Origin: Desertihabitans aurantiacus
GTDB lineage: Bacteria > Actinomycetota > Actinomycetes > Propionibacteriales > Propionibacteriaceae
Length of the DNA stretch: 34,613 nt
Assembly (NCBI RefSeq): GCF_003344635.1
Contig: NZ_QPKK01000012.1
Span: 1-34,613, forward strand
Direction of reading: 5' to 3'
In this document: positions 8,856-16,986 of the stretch, piece by piece
How positions within the stretch are numbered: position 1 is the stretch's first letter
How the letters are laid out: every line of letters begins with the position of its first letter
Position numbers and translations under genes: made by a program
Notes under the pieces: model-generated
Told to the model about the DNA's origin: nothing
Seen by the model: only the letters and a program-made list of their open reading frames with translations
Databases searched by the model: none

Positions 8856-9860
8856 CTGACCAGCACCCCGCCGAGCACGGCCCGTGTGACCATCGCCGAC
8901 GTCGCCCGCGCCAGCGGGGTGAGCACGACGACGGTCTCGCACGTCCTCACCGGCAAGCGTCCGGTCGCCGCCGCCACCCAGGAGCGGGTGCGCCACGCCG
9001 TGGCGGAGCTGGGCTACCGGCCGAGCCGGGTGGCCCGGCAGCTGCGGATGGGCAGCTCGCAGGTCGTGGCCGTCGTCGTCCCCGACATCACGAACCCGTT
9101 CTACGGCCAGCTCACCCGCGGTCTCGCCGACGCACTCGGCGCCCCGTGGGGCAGCTACGTCTGCAACACCGACGGCTCGGCCGCCCGCGAGCAGTTCTTC
9201 CTCTCCGACGCCGTCGCCCGCGGCGTCGACGGCATCGTCATCTCCTCGGCCGGGGCGACCGGTGAGCTGGCGGTGGGGCCGGACTGGCCACCGCTGGTCA
9301 CCGTGGGCGGCGGTCTGGAGGAGGTGTCGGTGGACGGGGTGCTGCCCGCCGACCGCGAGGGGGCCTACGCGGCCGTGCAGCACCTGCTCGCCCGCGGCGC
9401 CCGGCACGTGGCGATGGTCGTCGGCTCCCGGGCGACCGCCAGCCACCGGCTCGAGGGGTACCAGGAGGCGCTGCGCGACCACGGGCTCGAGCCCGCCGAC
9501 GACCTGGTGGCACCCGGCGACTTCACCCGCCAGGGCGGGCGGGTCGCGATGACCCGCCTGATGCGGCGGGACCCCCGTCCGGACGCGGTCTTCTGCGCCA
9601 ACGACCTGATGGCCATCGGCGCCCTCGACGCCGCCCGGGAGCTGGGCCTGCGCGTCCCCGACGACGTCCGCCTGGTCGGCTTCGACGACATCGAGGCCGC
9701 CGCGATGGTCAGCCCCGCGCTGACCACGGTGGTCAACCCCGCATACCAGAGCGGGTGGGCCGCCGGGGACCTGCTCAAGGACCGGCTGGTCCGCGGGGTC
9801 GACGGCCCGCGCCGCACGGTCAGCCTGCCCTGCCGGCTGGTGGTGCGCGAGTCCGGCTGA
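8856..9860 (+). CDS. LacI family transcriptional regulator of the GH10/ABC island
   Basis: This is a 324-334-residue DNA-binding repressor. The N-terminal helix-turn-helix reads VTIADVARASGVSTTTVSHV and is followed by the hinge helix PSRVARQLRMG. A periplasmic-binding-protein-like effector domain begins VVAVVVPDITNPFYGQL and includes the NDLMAIGALDAARELG and VGFDDIEAAA blocks. The start is ambiguous. GTG at 8886 gives an HTH at the extreme N-terminus but lacks a ribosome site. CTG at 8856 is in frame, has GGAAAGG six bases upstream and gives the usual MTSTPPSTAR-type N-terminus; it is used here with moderate confidence. Three matching operators at 7760, 8618 and 9972 are its likely targets. 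Confidence 0.9.
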   Translation: MTSTPPSTARVTIADVARASGVSTTTVSHVLTGKRPVAAATQERVRHAVAELGYRPSRVARQLRMGSSQVVAVVVPDITNPFYGQLTRGLADALGAPWGSYVCNTDGSAAREQFFLSDAVARGVDGIVISSAGATGELAVGPDWPPLVTVGGGLEEVSVDGVLPADREGAYAAVQHLLARGARHVAMVVGSRATASHRLEGYQEALRDHGLEPADDLVAPGDFTRQGGRVAMTRLMRRDPRPDAVFCANDLMAIGALDAARELGLRVPDDVRLVGFDDIEAAAMVSPALTTVVNPAYQSGWAAGDLLKDRLVRGVDGPRRTVSLPCRLVVRESG

Positions 9861-9947
9861 GGGCCCGGGCGCCCTGTGCCGACGAATCCCCGGCGACCGC
9901 GTGGACCCGAACAGCTCGACCTCTTCCCAACACCGACGACGACGCGC

Positions 9948-9953
9948 TAGCGT
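9948..9953 (+). promoter_or_regulatory. -10 box of a leaderless promoter for the GH10 operon
   Basis: TAGCGT is followed after seven bases by ATG 9961, so the transcript should start at or next to the start codon. A poor -35 (TTCCCA, 9924-9929) lies 18 bases upstream. The LacI operator begins 11 bases after the ATG, inside the coding sequence. Confidence 0.55.
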
Positions 9954-9960
9954 CCCTGCC

Positions 9961-11214
9961 ATGCACTGGCGCAAATCGATTGGCACCCGGATCGGCACCG
10001 AGCCTTCGGCGGCCACGACCCGCCCCGGCCAGACCGGCGGCGCGCTGCCGCGACGGACTCTCCTCACCGGTGCCGCGGCCCTGGCCGGCGGCACGGTCCT
10101 CGCCCCGACCGTCTCCACCGCCACTCCCCGGCACGACCCGGCGGAGGCCGCCGGCGTCCCGCTGTGGCGGCTGGCCGCCGACCGCGGGCTGGCCTTCGGC
10201 ACCGCCGCCTCCACGCGGCTCTTCGAGGACGAGGCCTACAGCCGGCTGGTCGAGGAGCAGGCCGCCGTGCTGTTCACCGAGGACGACCTGCTCTGGTACA
10301 AGCTCAAGCCCACGCCGCAGGCCCCCCTCGACTTCAGCTACGCCGACGCCCTGTTCGCCCGGGCCGCCGAGCAGCGCCAGCTGGTCGTCGCCGCGCACCT
10401 GGTGTGGGACGAGGGCTTCGGCGACGGCTGGGCCGAGGACGACCTGTGGGGGCTGACCCGCCGTCAGGCGCGGACCCTGCTGCACGGCACGGCCGACGCG
10501 ATGGTCGAGCGCTACCGCGGCCGGGTGGCCGGCTGGATCGCGGCCAACGAGGTCACCGACCCCGAGGGCGACCGCGGCTTCCGCACCGACGTCCCCTGGT
10601 ACCAGACCATCGGACGCTCCTACGTCCGCGAGGTCTTCGAGCGAGCCCGCGACCGCGATCCCGGGGCCACCCTGGTGCTCAACGAGTTCGGGTTCGAGAC
10701 GGTCAACGAGTACGGCGACCAACCGCGGGACCGCCAGCTCGCGACGCTGCAGGTGATCGACACCCTGCTCGCCCAGGGCACCCCGGTCGACGCGCTCGGG
10801 GTCCAGGCCCACCTGCTGGCCGAGGACTTCGCCGAGCGGTTCGACCCCCGCGCCTACCGGCGCTTCCTCAGCGAGGTCGCCGACCGCGGGCTGGAGGTGC
10901 TGGTCACCGAGCTCGACGTGCTCGACGACGGGTTGCCGCCCGACGTCAGCACGCGTGACCGGGCCGTGGCCGACGTCTACGCCCGCTACCTCGACGCCAC
11001 CCTCGACCACCACGCGGTCAAGGCGGTGCTGACCTTCGGGCTGTCGGACCGCCACACCTGGCTGGAGGAGGACTACCCCCGCGAGGACGGCGCCGCCCGT
11101 CGCCCCTTGCCCTGGGACGAGGACCTCCGACCCAAGCCCGCCCTGCGCTCCCTGCGCCGCGGGCTGCGCGCGGCCCGCCGCCGCCGTCCGCTCTGGACGG
11201 CGGGACGCCGGTGA
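9961..11214 (+). CDS. Exported glycoside hydrolase family 10 protein (xylanase-like)
   Basis: This is a 417-residue protein with a twin-arginine-type signal (PRRTLLTGAAALAGG around residues 30-45) and a GH10 TIM barrel. GH10 enzymes cleave internal beta-1,4 bonds in xylan or related glycans with retention. The acid/base Glu is E197 in WIAANEVTD and the nucleophile is E317 in LVTELDV. The C-terminal TFGLSDRHTWL and RPKPAL match the family's VSDxxSW and PKPAY blocks. The conserved HTLVWH block reads AHLVWDEG, so the second His is replaced by Asp150. There is no carbohydrate-binding module. The 31-residue region before the twin arginines is long and encodes the operator. GTG of the next gene overlaps the stop as GTGA. 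Substrate is probably an oligosaccharide or glycoside other than plain xylan; that is inference. Confidence 0.88.
   Translation: MHWRKSIGTRIGTEPSAATTRPGQTGGALPRRTLLTGAAALAGGTVLAPTVSTATPRHDPAEAAGVPLWRLAADRGLAFGTAASTRLFEDEAYSRLVEEQAAVLFTEDDLLWYKLKPTPQAPLDFSYADALFARAAEQRQLVVAAHLVWDEGFGDGWAEDDLWGLTRRQARTLLHGTADAMVERYRGRVAGWIAANEVTDPEGDRGFRTDVPWYQTIGRSYVREVFERARDRDPGATLVLNEFGFETVNEYGDQPRDRQLATLQVIDTLLAQGTPVDALGVQAHLLAEDFAERFDPRAYRRFLSEVADRGLEVLVTELDVLDDGLPPDVSTRDRAVADVYARYLDATLDHHAVKAVLTFGLSDRHTWLEEDYPREDGAARRPLPWDEDLRPKPALRSLRRGLRAARRRRPLWTAGRR
9972..9984. promoter_or_regulatory. LacI-type operator, site 3 (GH10 operon)
   Basis: CAAATCGATTGGC is identical to site 1. It lies about +12 to +24 relative to the inferred start of the leaderless GH10 transcript, within codons 4-8. 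Such a position fits a downstream roadblock repressor site and constrains the first codons of the gene. Confidence 0.75.
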
Positions 11215-12314
11215 GCGCCACCGTCGCGGACCAGGGCGCCGCGCGACCCGTGCTGCGCGTCGGCGTCATCGGCCTGGGCGAGGTGGCCCAGGTCGTGCAC
11301 CTGCCGGTGCTCGCCTCGCTGCCCGACCTGTTCGAGGTGCGCGCGGTCTGCGACCTCTCCCCCACCCTGGTCCAGCAGGTCGGCGACGCCTTCGGGGTGC
11401 CGCACCGCTACGCCACCGCGACGGAGCTCATCGGCGCCGGCGACCTGGACGCCGTCCTCGTCCTCAACAGCGACGAGTACCACACCGAGTGCGCGGTGGA
11501 GGCGCTCGAGCACGGGCTGCACGTGCTGGTGGAGAAGCCGATGTGCCTCTCGCCCCGGGAGGCCGAACGGGTGATCGAGGCCCGCGACCGCAGCCAGCGG
11601 ACCCTGATGGTCGGCTACATGCGCCGCTTCGCCCCGGCCTTCCTCGAGGCCAAGGCGCTGCTGCCCGAGCTCGGCGGGATCACCTTCGCCCGGGTGCACG
11701 ACGTGATCGGGCGCAACCAGCTCATCGTCGACCAGACCTCGCACGTCATCCGCCCCACCGACCTGGGCCGGGCGGCCCTGGAGGAGCGCTGGGAGCGCGG
11801 GCGCCGGCTGGTCACCGAGGCGATCGGCGACGTCCCGGCTCCGCTGGCCGGGGCCTACCGCTTGCTCTGCGGTCTCGGCAGCCACGACCTGTCGGCCATG
11901 CGGGAGCTGCTCGGCCCGCCCGCGGGCGTCCACGCGGCCCGGATGTGGCGCGACGGCGGCTGGATCGCCGCCCTGCTCGACTACGGCGACCACGTCGTCT
12001 CCTACGAGACCGGGGTCGACGAGCAGGTCCGCTTCGACGCCCACCTGGAGGTCTTCGGCCAGCACGCCAGCCTGCGGGTGCAGTACGACACCCCCTACGT
12101 CCGCCACCTCCCCACCACGCTGCACGTGGAGCGCACCGACGGCGAGGCGCTCACCCGTTCGGTGCTCCGCCCCCACCTCAAGGACCCCTACACCTACGAG
12201 CTCGAGGACTTCCACGCCTGCATCACCACCGGGCGCGCCCCGAAGACCAGCGCCGAGGACTTCGTCGCCGACCTCGACCTCTTCGCCGAGCTCGTCCGGC
12301 ACCTGCAGAAGTAG
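11211..12314 (+). CDS. Gfo/Idh/MocA family NAD(P)-dependent oxidoreductase
   Basis: This is a 367-residue cytoplasmic dehydrogenase. The Rossmann motif VGVIGLGEVAQVVHLPVL is at residues ~17-34 and the family EKP motif occurs in HVLVEKPMCLS, whose Lys is central for catalysis. The second half is the alpha/beta substrate domain with GSHDLSAMRELLG, where HD supplies the conserved His. Members oxidise or reduce hydroxyls on sugars, inositols and glycosides, sometimes as a transient step in redox-assisted glycoside cleavage. The GTG start overlaps the GH10 stop by four bases (11211-11214), so it is translationally coupled to the exported hydrolase. The next gene follows after 27 bases. Confidence 0.92.
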   Translation: MSATVADQGAARPVLRVGVIGLGEVAQVVHLPVLASLPDLFEVRAVCDLSPTLVQQVGDAFGVPHRYATATELIGAGDLDAVLVLNSDEYHTECAVEALEHGLHVLVEKPMCLSPREAERVIEARDRSQRTLMVGYMRRFAPAFLEAKALLPELGGITFARVHDVIGRNQLIVDQTSHVIRPTDLGRAALEERWERGRRLVTEAIGDVPAPLAGAYRLLCGLGSHDLSAMRELLGPPAGVHAARMWRDGGWIAALLDYGDHVVSYETGVDEQVRFDAHLEVFGQHASLRVQYDTPYVRHLPTTLHVERTDGEALTRSVLRPHLKDPYTYELEDFHACITTGRAPKTSAEDFVADLDLFAELVRHLQK

Positions 12315-12341
12315 ACCCGCACCCGACCACGGAGACCACCG

Positions 12342-13085
12342 ATGACCAGCACCGCCACCGACATCGACGTCGAGCGCTTCCGCCGCGAGGGCTACCTGCT
12401 CCCGCAGCGCCAGCTCTTCTCCCCCGAGAAGCTGGACGCCCTCGAGGCCATCTTCGACGAGCACCTCGCCGACAAGGGCGCCAAGCTCTCCGACGAGCTC
12501 GACACCCCGCACTTCCGCGACCCACGACTGCTGGAGTTCCTGCTCAGCGAGGAGGTCCTGGACACCGTCGAGCCGCTGGTCGGGCCCGACATCGCGCTGT
12601 GGACCAGCCACTTCATCTCCAAGGACCCCTTCACGGGCCGGGCCACCCCCTGGCACGAGGACTCCGCCTTCTGGAACGGCCGGCTCAGCGGCTACGACCG
12701 GATCGTCACGGTGTGGCTCGCCCTCGGCCCCAGCAACCGCGAGAACGGCTGCATGCGGGTCGTCCCCGGCTCCCACCTCGGCGGCGGCTTCTCCGAGGGC
12801 TACGTGGCCACCGACATGAGCGTGCAGACCTTCCACGCCCAGCTGGAGGGGGTCGACGAGAGCCGGGCGGTCGACTTCGAGCTGCGCCGCGGGGAGTTCT
12901 CGGTGCACGACGGGCGGATCGTGCACGGCGCGAAACCCAACACCAGCAGCATCCGACGCACCGGCTACACCATGCGCTACTTCCCCGCCTCGGTGCGGGT
13001 GCTGCCGGTGGAGCAGAACGCCGGCTGGAAGATCTGGTTGGCCCGCGGTGAGGACCGCGCGGGCAACCGCTACGAGAACGTCTGA
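12342..13085 (+). CDS. Phytanoyl-CoA dioxygenase (PhyH) family protein
   Basis: This is a 247-residue Fe(II)/2-oxoglutarate-dependent oxygenase-type protein. The iron facial triad is visible: H105 and D107 in TPWHEDSAF and H195 in GRIVHGAKPN; the following R in SIRRTGYTMRY is positioned to bind 2-oxoglutarate. PhyH relatives in bacteria hydroxylate or demethylate small molecules and lipids. Within this operon it most likely modifies the sugar or the aglycone released by the hydrolases (inference). The ATG is preceded by GGAG about nine bases upstream. It sits between the Gfo/Idh/MocA dehydrogenase and the large glycosidase-like protein. Confidence 0.9.
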   Translation: MTSTATDIDVERFRREGYLLPQRQLFSPEKLDALEAIFDEHLADKGAKLSDELDTPHFRDPRLLEFLLSEEVLDTVEPLVGPDIALWTSHFISKDPFTGRATPWHEDSAFWNGRLSGYDRIVTVWLALGPSNRENGCMRVVPGSHLGGGFSEGYVATDMSVQTFHAQLEGVDESRAVDFELRRGEFSVHDGRIVHGAKPNTSSIRRTGYTMRYFPASVRVLPVEQNAGWKIWLARGEDRAGNRYENV

Positions 13086-13129
13086 CCCGGCCAGCGCCCG
13101 ACCGACCAGCCAGAGACGAGGTCCGCCCC

Positions 13130-15253
13130 GTGGAGCGCGGTGTCTACTTCGACGCGTGGTACCCCCGCCAGCACTGCTACCACCCGAGCCTGCCGCCACG
13201 GCGGCTCAGGATGGTCGACGACCTGGTCGACTACCGGGCCACGGTGCTGGTGTGGTCGGCCCTGGGCGGGGGCTCGCTCTCGCTGCCCTACCTGGAGCAG
13301 GAGGCCTTCGGCGACGTCGGCGCCCGCGCCCGCTTCTACGGGTTCGTCAACGACGCCGAGTTCATCGCCGCCTGCCAGGCCCGCGGGATCAAGGTGCTGG
13401 GCATCGTCTTCGAGGCCCAGGGCTGGGAGTTCCCCGTCGAGCTGGACGAGGACGAGACCACCGTGCTGGCGCTCAACGAGCTCCGCGGCGTGGGCCGGCG
13501 CGGCTGGCTGGGGCTGCGGGAGTTCTCCTCCGACCGCTACCCGCGGCTGTGGCCGTCGGTCTCGACCTACTTCCCCGACGGGCTGGTCAACAGCGACGGG
13601 GAGCCGGTGACCGACCTCATCGAGGAGTGCGTGGCCCGCGACATCCACGGCAACCCCTGCCACGCCCGCTGGGTGGAGTGCCCCGACCGCGAGCACCAGT
13701 GCTTCTACATGGACCGCAACAACCCGGTGTGGCGGGAGTACCTCAAGGCCGTGATCAGGATCCAGGTCGACGCCGGGGTGGACGGCGTCCAGCTGGACGA
13801 GGCCGAGCTGCCGATGGGGGCCATGCAGTACGGCGCCTGCTTCTGCCGCGACTGCACCCGCGGCTTCCGCGAGCACCTGCGTGCCCTGCCGGCCGACCGC
13901 CGTCCGGGTGAGCTGGACGGTGTGGACCTGGCGACCTTCGAGTACGGGCCGTGGTTGCTGGAGCGGGGCCACGACTTCCGGATCGACCAGAAGGACGCGC
14001 CGCTGTTCGGGGAGTACTACGCCTTCCAGTGCCGCGCGATCGCCACCCACTTCGCCGAGCTGGCCGAGCACGCCCGCGCCTACGGTCGCGAGCGGGGCCG
14101 TGAGGTGCTGGTCTCGGGCAACTTCTTCAACCTCGACGCCCACTACCTCCCGCTGGCCGAGCAGGTCGACCTCATCGTCACCGAGATGCGCAACACCACC
14201 TACCGGCAGCCGGAGTGGTACCGCTACGCGGCCGGCTTCGCCCGGCTGGTCGGCGGCAAGGAGGTGGTGGTGGTCGAGAACCCCTACGGCGGGGTCGTCC
14301 CGGAGCTGGTGACGGCGTTGTCGCAAGGTCGCGGCCACGACCTGATGCGGCTCAGCCTGTGGGAGGCCGCCGCCTTCGGGGTGAACATGACCGTCCCCTA
14401 CGGCTCGTGGATGGGAGCCACCCTGGAGGACTCCTTCTGGGCCCCGCACGAGCTGCTGGTGCAGGTGCAGGACTTCGTGGCCGCCACCGACGGGCTCCGC
14501 TCGGGCGCGGTCGGCGGGAACGAGCTGGCGGTCGTGCACAGCGTCCCGAGCCTGCGCGACCTGGTCGCGCGGGCCGACGCCAGCGACAACCTCCGCAACG
14601 CTCGCGACACCTCGGTGGTGGTGCCGTACCGGGTCACGACCGAGGCGCTCAGCCGGGCCGGGGTGCCGTTCGACGTGGTCGTGACCACCGACGGTGAGCT
14701 GCAGGCCGACCGGCTGGTCGCCGCCGACCTGGCGCCCTACCGAGTGGTCGTGCTGCCCGGGTGCTGGTGGCTGACCGAGCAGCAGGTCGACGTGCTCGTG
14801 GGCTACCTCGACGGCGGCGGACGGGTGGTGGTCACCGAGGAGCCGGCGCGCAACCTCCCCGACGCCCGCACCGAGGCGCTGCGCAGGCACCCGTCCCTCT
14901 CCCGCGCTGCCCTCGACGACACCGCGGCGATGCAGCCGGACGGGCCGCAGGTCCGCCTCGGCGCCCCGCTGGCGGTCAACCTGCACCTGCTCGCGGACGG
15001 GAGCCTGGCCTGCCACCTGGTCGACCACGGCTACGACGAGCGGGTGGACGCCGTCCCGGGCCACACCGACGTCGCGCTCGCCGTCCGGGTGCCGGCGCAC
15101 CTGCGCACCGCCCGGCGGGCGCGGGTCGTCCGCCCGGGTGAGGCCGACCTGGTGGTGCCGGTCCGCCGCGAGGGCGACCACCTGTGCGTCGAGCTCCCCC
15201 GCACCGGGGTCTACACCGTCGTGGTGTGGGAGCTCGGGGAGGGGTCGGCATGA
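13130..15253 (+). CDS. Large glycosidase-like protein (TIM barrel plus C-terminal GATase-like domain), family not recognised
   Basis: This 707-residue protein has no signal peptide. Residues ~1-460 look like a glycosidase TIM barrel: it opens GVYFDAWYPRQHCYHPSLPP, has strand-end acids in DGVQLDEAEL (D223/E224) and VENPYGG, and contains a GACFCRDCTRGF cysteine cluster at about residue 235 that is seen in several unclassified bacterial hydrolase families. Residues ~460-590 resemble the GATase-like/trimerisation domain of GH42-type enzymes (VVVLPGCWWLTEQQVDVLVGYL, then GGRVVVTEEP). A small beta-rich C-terminus follows, ending VYTVVVWELG. The GTG start has GAGGT upstream, and the stop overlaps the next gene as ATGA. 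An intracellular role on imported glycoside is likely; I cannot place it in a named GH family. Confidence 0.82.
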   Translation: MERGVYFDAWYPRQHCYHPSLPPRRLRMVDDLVDYRATVLVWSALGGGSLSLPYLEQEAFGDVGARARFYGFVNDAEFIAACQARGIKVLGIVFEAQGWEFPVELDEDETTVLALNELRGVGRRGWLGLREFSSDRYPRLWPSVSTYFPDGLVNSDGEPVTDLIEECVARDIHGNPCHARWVECPDREHQCFYMDRNNPVWREYLKAVIRIQVDAGVDGVQLDEAELPMGAMQYGACFCRDCTRGFREHLRALPADRRPGELDGVDLATFEYGPWLLERGHDFRIDQKDAPLFGEYYAFQCRAIATHFAELAEHARAYGRERGREVLVSGNFFNLDAHYLPLAEQVDLIVTEMRNTTYRQPEWYRYAAGFARLVGGKEVVVVENPYGGVVPELVTALSQGRGHDLMRLSLWEAAAFGVNMTVPYGSWMGATLEDSFWAPHELLVQVQDFVAATDGLRSGAVGGNELAVVHSVPSLRDLVARADASDNLRNARDTSVVVPYRVTTEALSRAGVPFDVVVTTDGELQADRLVAADLAPYRVVVLPGCWWLTEQQVDVLVGYLDGGGRVVVTEEPARNLPDARTEALRRHPSLSRAALDDTAAMQPDGPQVRLGAPLAVNLHLLADGSLACHLVDHGYDERVDAVPGHTDVALAVRVPAHLRTARRARVVRPGEADLVVPVRREGDHLCVELPRTGVYTVVVWELGEGSA

Positions 15254-16218
15254 GACTGGCCGAGCTGCAGGCTGCCGGGCGCTTCGAGGTGCTCGACGTG
15301 CCGGTGCCCGAGCCGCGACCCGACGAGGTGCTGGTCGAGGTGGCCGCGTGCGGTGTCTGCGCCTCCGAGCTCAGTCACTGGACCGGCCGCTCCGGCTCCT
15401 ACCCCGACCGGATCGGGCACGAGGTGGCCGGTCGGGTCGCCGCCGTCGGGAGCCAGGTGCGGGGGTGGACGCCCGGGGAGGCGGTCGCCGTGTGGACGAC
15501 CGGCTCCGGCTACGCCGAGTACGTGCGGGTGCACGCGAGCTACTGCCGCCGGCTGCCTTCCGAGGTGCCCCCGACGCTGGGCCTGGTCGAGCCGCTGGCC
15601 TGCGCCGCCAACGCCGTCGAGCTGGCCGACGTCCGGCTGGCCGACGACGTGGTGGTGGTGGGAGCCGGGTTCATGGGGCTGCTGGTGACCCAGCTGGTCG
15701 CGCTGCGCGGCGCCCGCAGCGTGGTGGTGGCCGACACCCGCCCCGACGCGCTCGCGCTGGCGTCCAGGCTGGGCGCCACCCGCACCGTCGACGTCGCGCA
15801 GGAGCCGCTGGACCAGGCGGTGGCGGAGGTGACCGGCGGCGCCGGCGCCGACACGACCTTCGAGGTGACCGGCACCCAGGCCGCGCTGGAGACGATCGGC
15901 GAGGTCACCCGGATGAGCGGGTCGCTGGTGCTGGTGGGCTTCCACCAGGGCGAACCCCGCCGGGTGCCGCTGGAGCACTGGAACTGGATGGCGTTCGACC
16001 TCGTCAACGCCCACTTCCGCGAGGTGCGCACCATCATGCGCGGGATGGACGTCGGGATGGCGCTGCTCGCCTCGGGCCAGCTGCGGATGGACCCGCTCGT
16101 CACCCACCGCTTCGAGCTCGCCGACATCGACACCGCCTTCCGCACCGCGGTCGAGAAGCCGCCCGGCTTCGTCAAGGCCGTCGTCGAGGTGGCCCACCCG
16201 ACCGCTGACCCGTCCTAG
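15250..16218 (+). CDS. Zinc-dependent alcohol dehydrogenase-like protein (MDR superfamily)
   Basis: This is a 322-residue medium-chain dehydrogenase. The N-terminal GroES-like catalytic domain carries zinc ligands C37 in ACGVCASE and H57/E58 in RIGHEVAG; the four-cysteine structural zinc loop of classical alcohol dehydrogenases is absent, which explains the short length. The Rossmann domain shows VVVVGAGFMGLLVTQ at about residue 135 and an acidic residue (VVVADTRPD) that favours NAD. Likely substrates are sugar alcohols, sugar hydroxyls or aglycone alcohols. ATG at 15250 overlaps the previous stop (ATGA). A start 66 bases upstream inside the neighbouring gene is rejected. The SDR follows after 23 bases. 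Confidence 0.92.
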   Translation: MRLAELQAAGRFEVLDVPVPEPRPDEVLVEVAACGVCASELSHWTGRSGSYPDRIGHEVAGRVAAVGSQVRGWTPGEAVAVWTTGSGYAEYVRVHASYCRRLPSEVPPTLGLVEPLACAANAVELADVRLADDVVVVGAGFMGLLVTQLVALRGARSVVVADTRPDALALASRLGATRTVDVAQEPLDQAVAEVTGGAGADTTFEVTGTQAALETIGEVTRMSGSLVLVGFHQGEPRRVPLEHWNWMAFDLVNAHFREVRTIMRGMDVGMALLASGQLRMDPLVTHRFELADIDTAFRTAVEKPPGFVKAVVEVAHPTADPS

Positions 16219-16241
16219 CCCCCGACCACCAGGAGGACACC

Positions 16242-16985
16242 GTGCCCGACACCGACACCGACCGCGACCTCACCGGGACGGTCGTCGCCGTCACCGGGGC
16301 GACCGCGGGCATCGGCCGCGCGACCGCCCGGCTGCTCGTCGCCGCCGGCGCCCGCGTGGCCGTGCTCGGGCGCCGTCGCGAGCGGCTCGCCGCACTGGTC
16401 GAGGAGCTCGGCGAGGAGGCTGTGACCACCGTGGCCGGCAACGTGGCAGACCCCGACGTGAACCACCGGCTGGTGAGCGCGGCCCTGGACCGCTTCGGGC
16501 GGCTGGACAGCGCCGTGGCCAATGCCGGCGTCGGCGCCTACGGCGGGATCATGGACCTCTCCGACGAGCAGATCTCCTCGATGACCGCGACCAACTACCT
16601 CGGCACGGTGTGGACCGTCCGGGCCGCCGTCCCGGTGCTGCGCGAGCAGGGCAGCGGCGGGGACATCGTGGTAGTCAGCTCGGTGGCCGGGCTGCGCGGT
16701 GGTGCCATCGAGGCGGTCTACGCGGGCACCAAGTTCGCCCAGGTCGGGCTGGCCGGTTCGCTGGACCGGGAGCTCCGGGCCGAGGGCATCCGGGTCAGCA
16801 CGATCTGCCCGGCCGCGGTCTCGACCGAGTTCGCCCTGGGCGCCGGCCGGTCCGAGGGGGACGCCTGGCTGGAGGACGTGCTCACCGCCGAGGACGTCGC
16901 GGCCGCCGTGGTGGCGGTGCTGCGCCAGCCCCGGCGGCTGCGCACCCAGCAGTGGGTGCTGCGCAGCATGGCCGAGGAGAGCTGA
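16242..16985 (+). CDS. Short-chain dehydrogenase/reductase (SDR)
   Basis: This is a 247-residue classical SDR. The cofactor motif TGATAGIG is near residue 20, NAG occurs in AVANAGVGAYGG, and the catalytic residues are S147 in VVSSVAG and Y160/K164 in VYAGTKF. The LGRRRERL stretch after strand 2 carries arginines, suggesting NADP preference. GTG at 16242 has AGGAGG seven bases upstream. It is one of three dehydrogenases in the same operon, consistent with stepwise oxidation of a polyol, sugar or aglycone; its exact substrate is unknown. The amidohydrolase gene starts one base after its stop. Confidence 0.93.
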   Translation: MPDTDTDRDLTGTVVAVTGATAGIGRATARLLVAAGARVAVLGRRRERLAALVEELGEEAVTTVAGNVADPDVNHRLVSAALDRFGRLDSAVANAGVGAYGGIMDLSDEQISSMTATNYLGTVWTVRAAVPVLREQGSGGDIVVVSSVAGLRGGAIEAVYAGTKFAQVGLAGSLDRELRAEGIRVSTICPAAVSTEFALGAGRSEGDAWLEDVLTAEDVAAAVVAVLRQPRRLRTQQWVLRSMAEES

Positions 16986-16986
16986 C

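Noticed and set aside
13070-15181. 703-codon open frame on the minus strand opposite the glycosidase-like gene
   Set aside because: It is an antisense shadow: no ribosome site, no motif, and codon third-position bias belongs to the plus strand.
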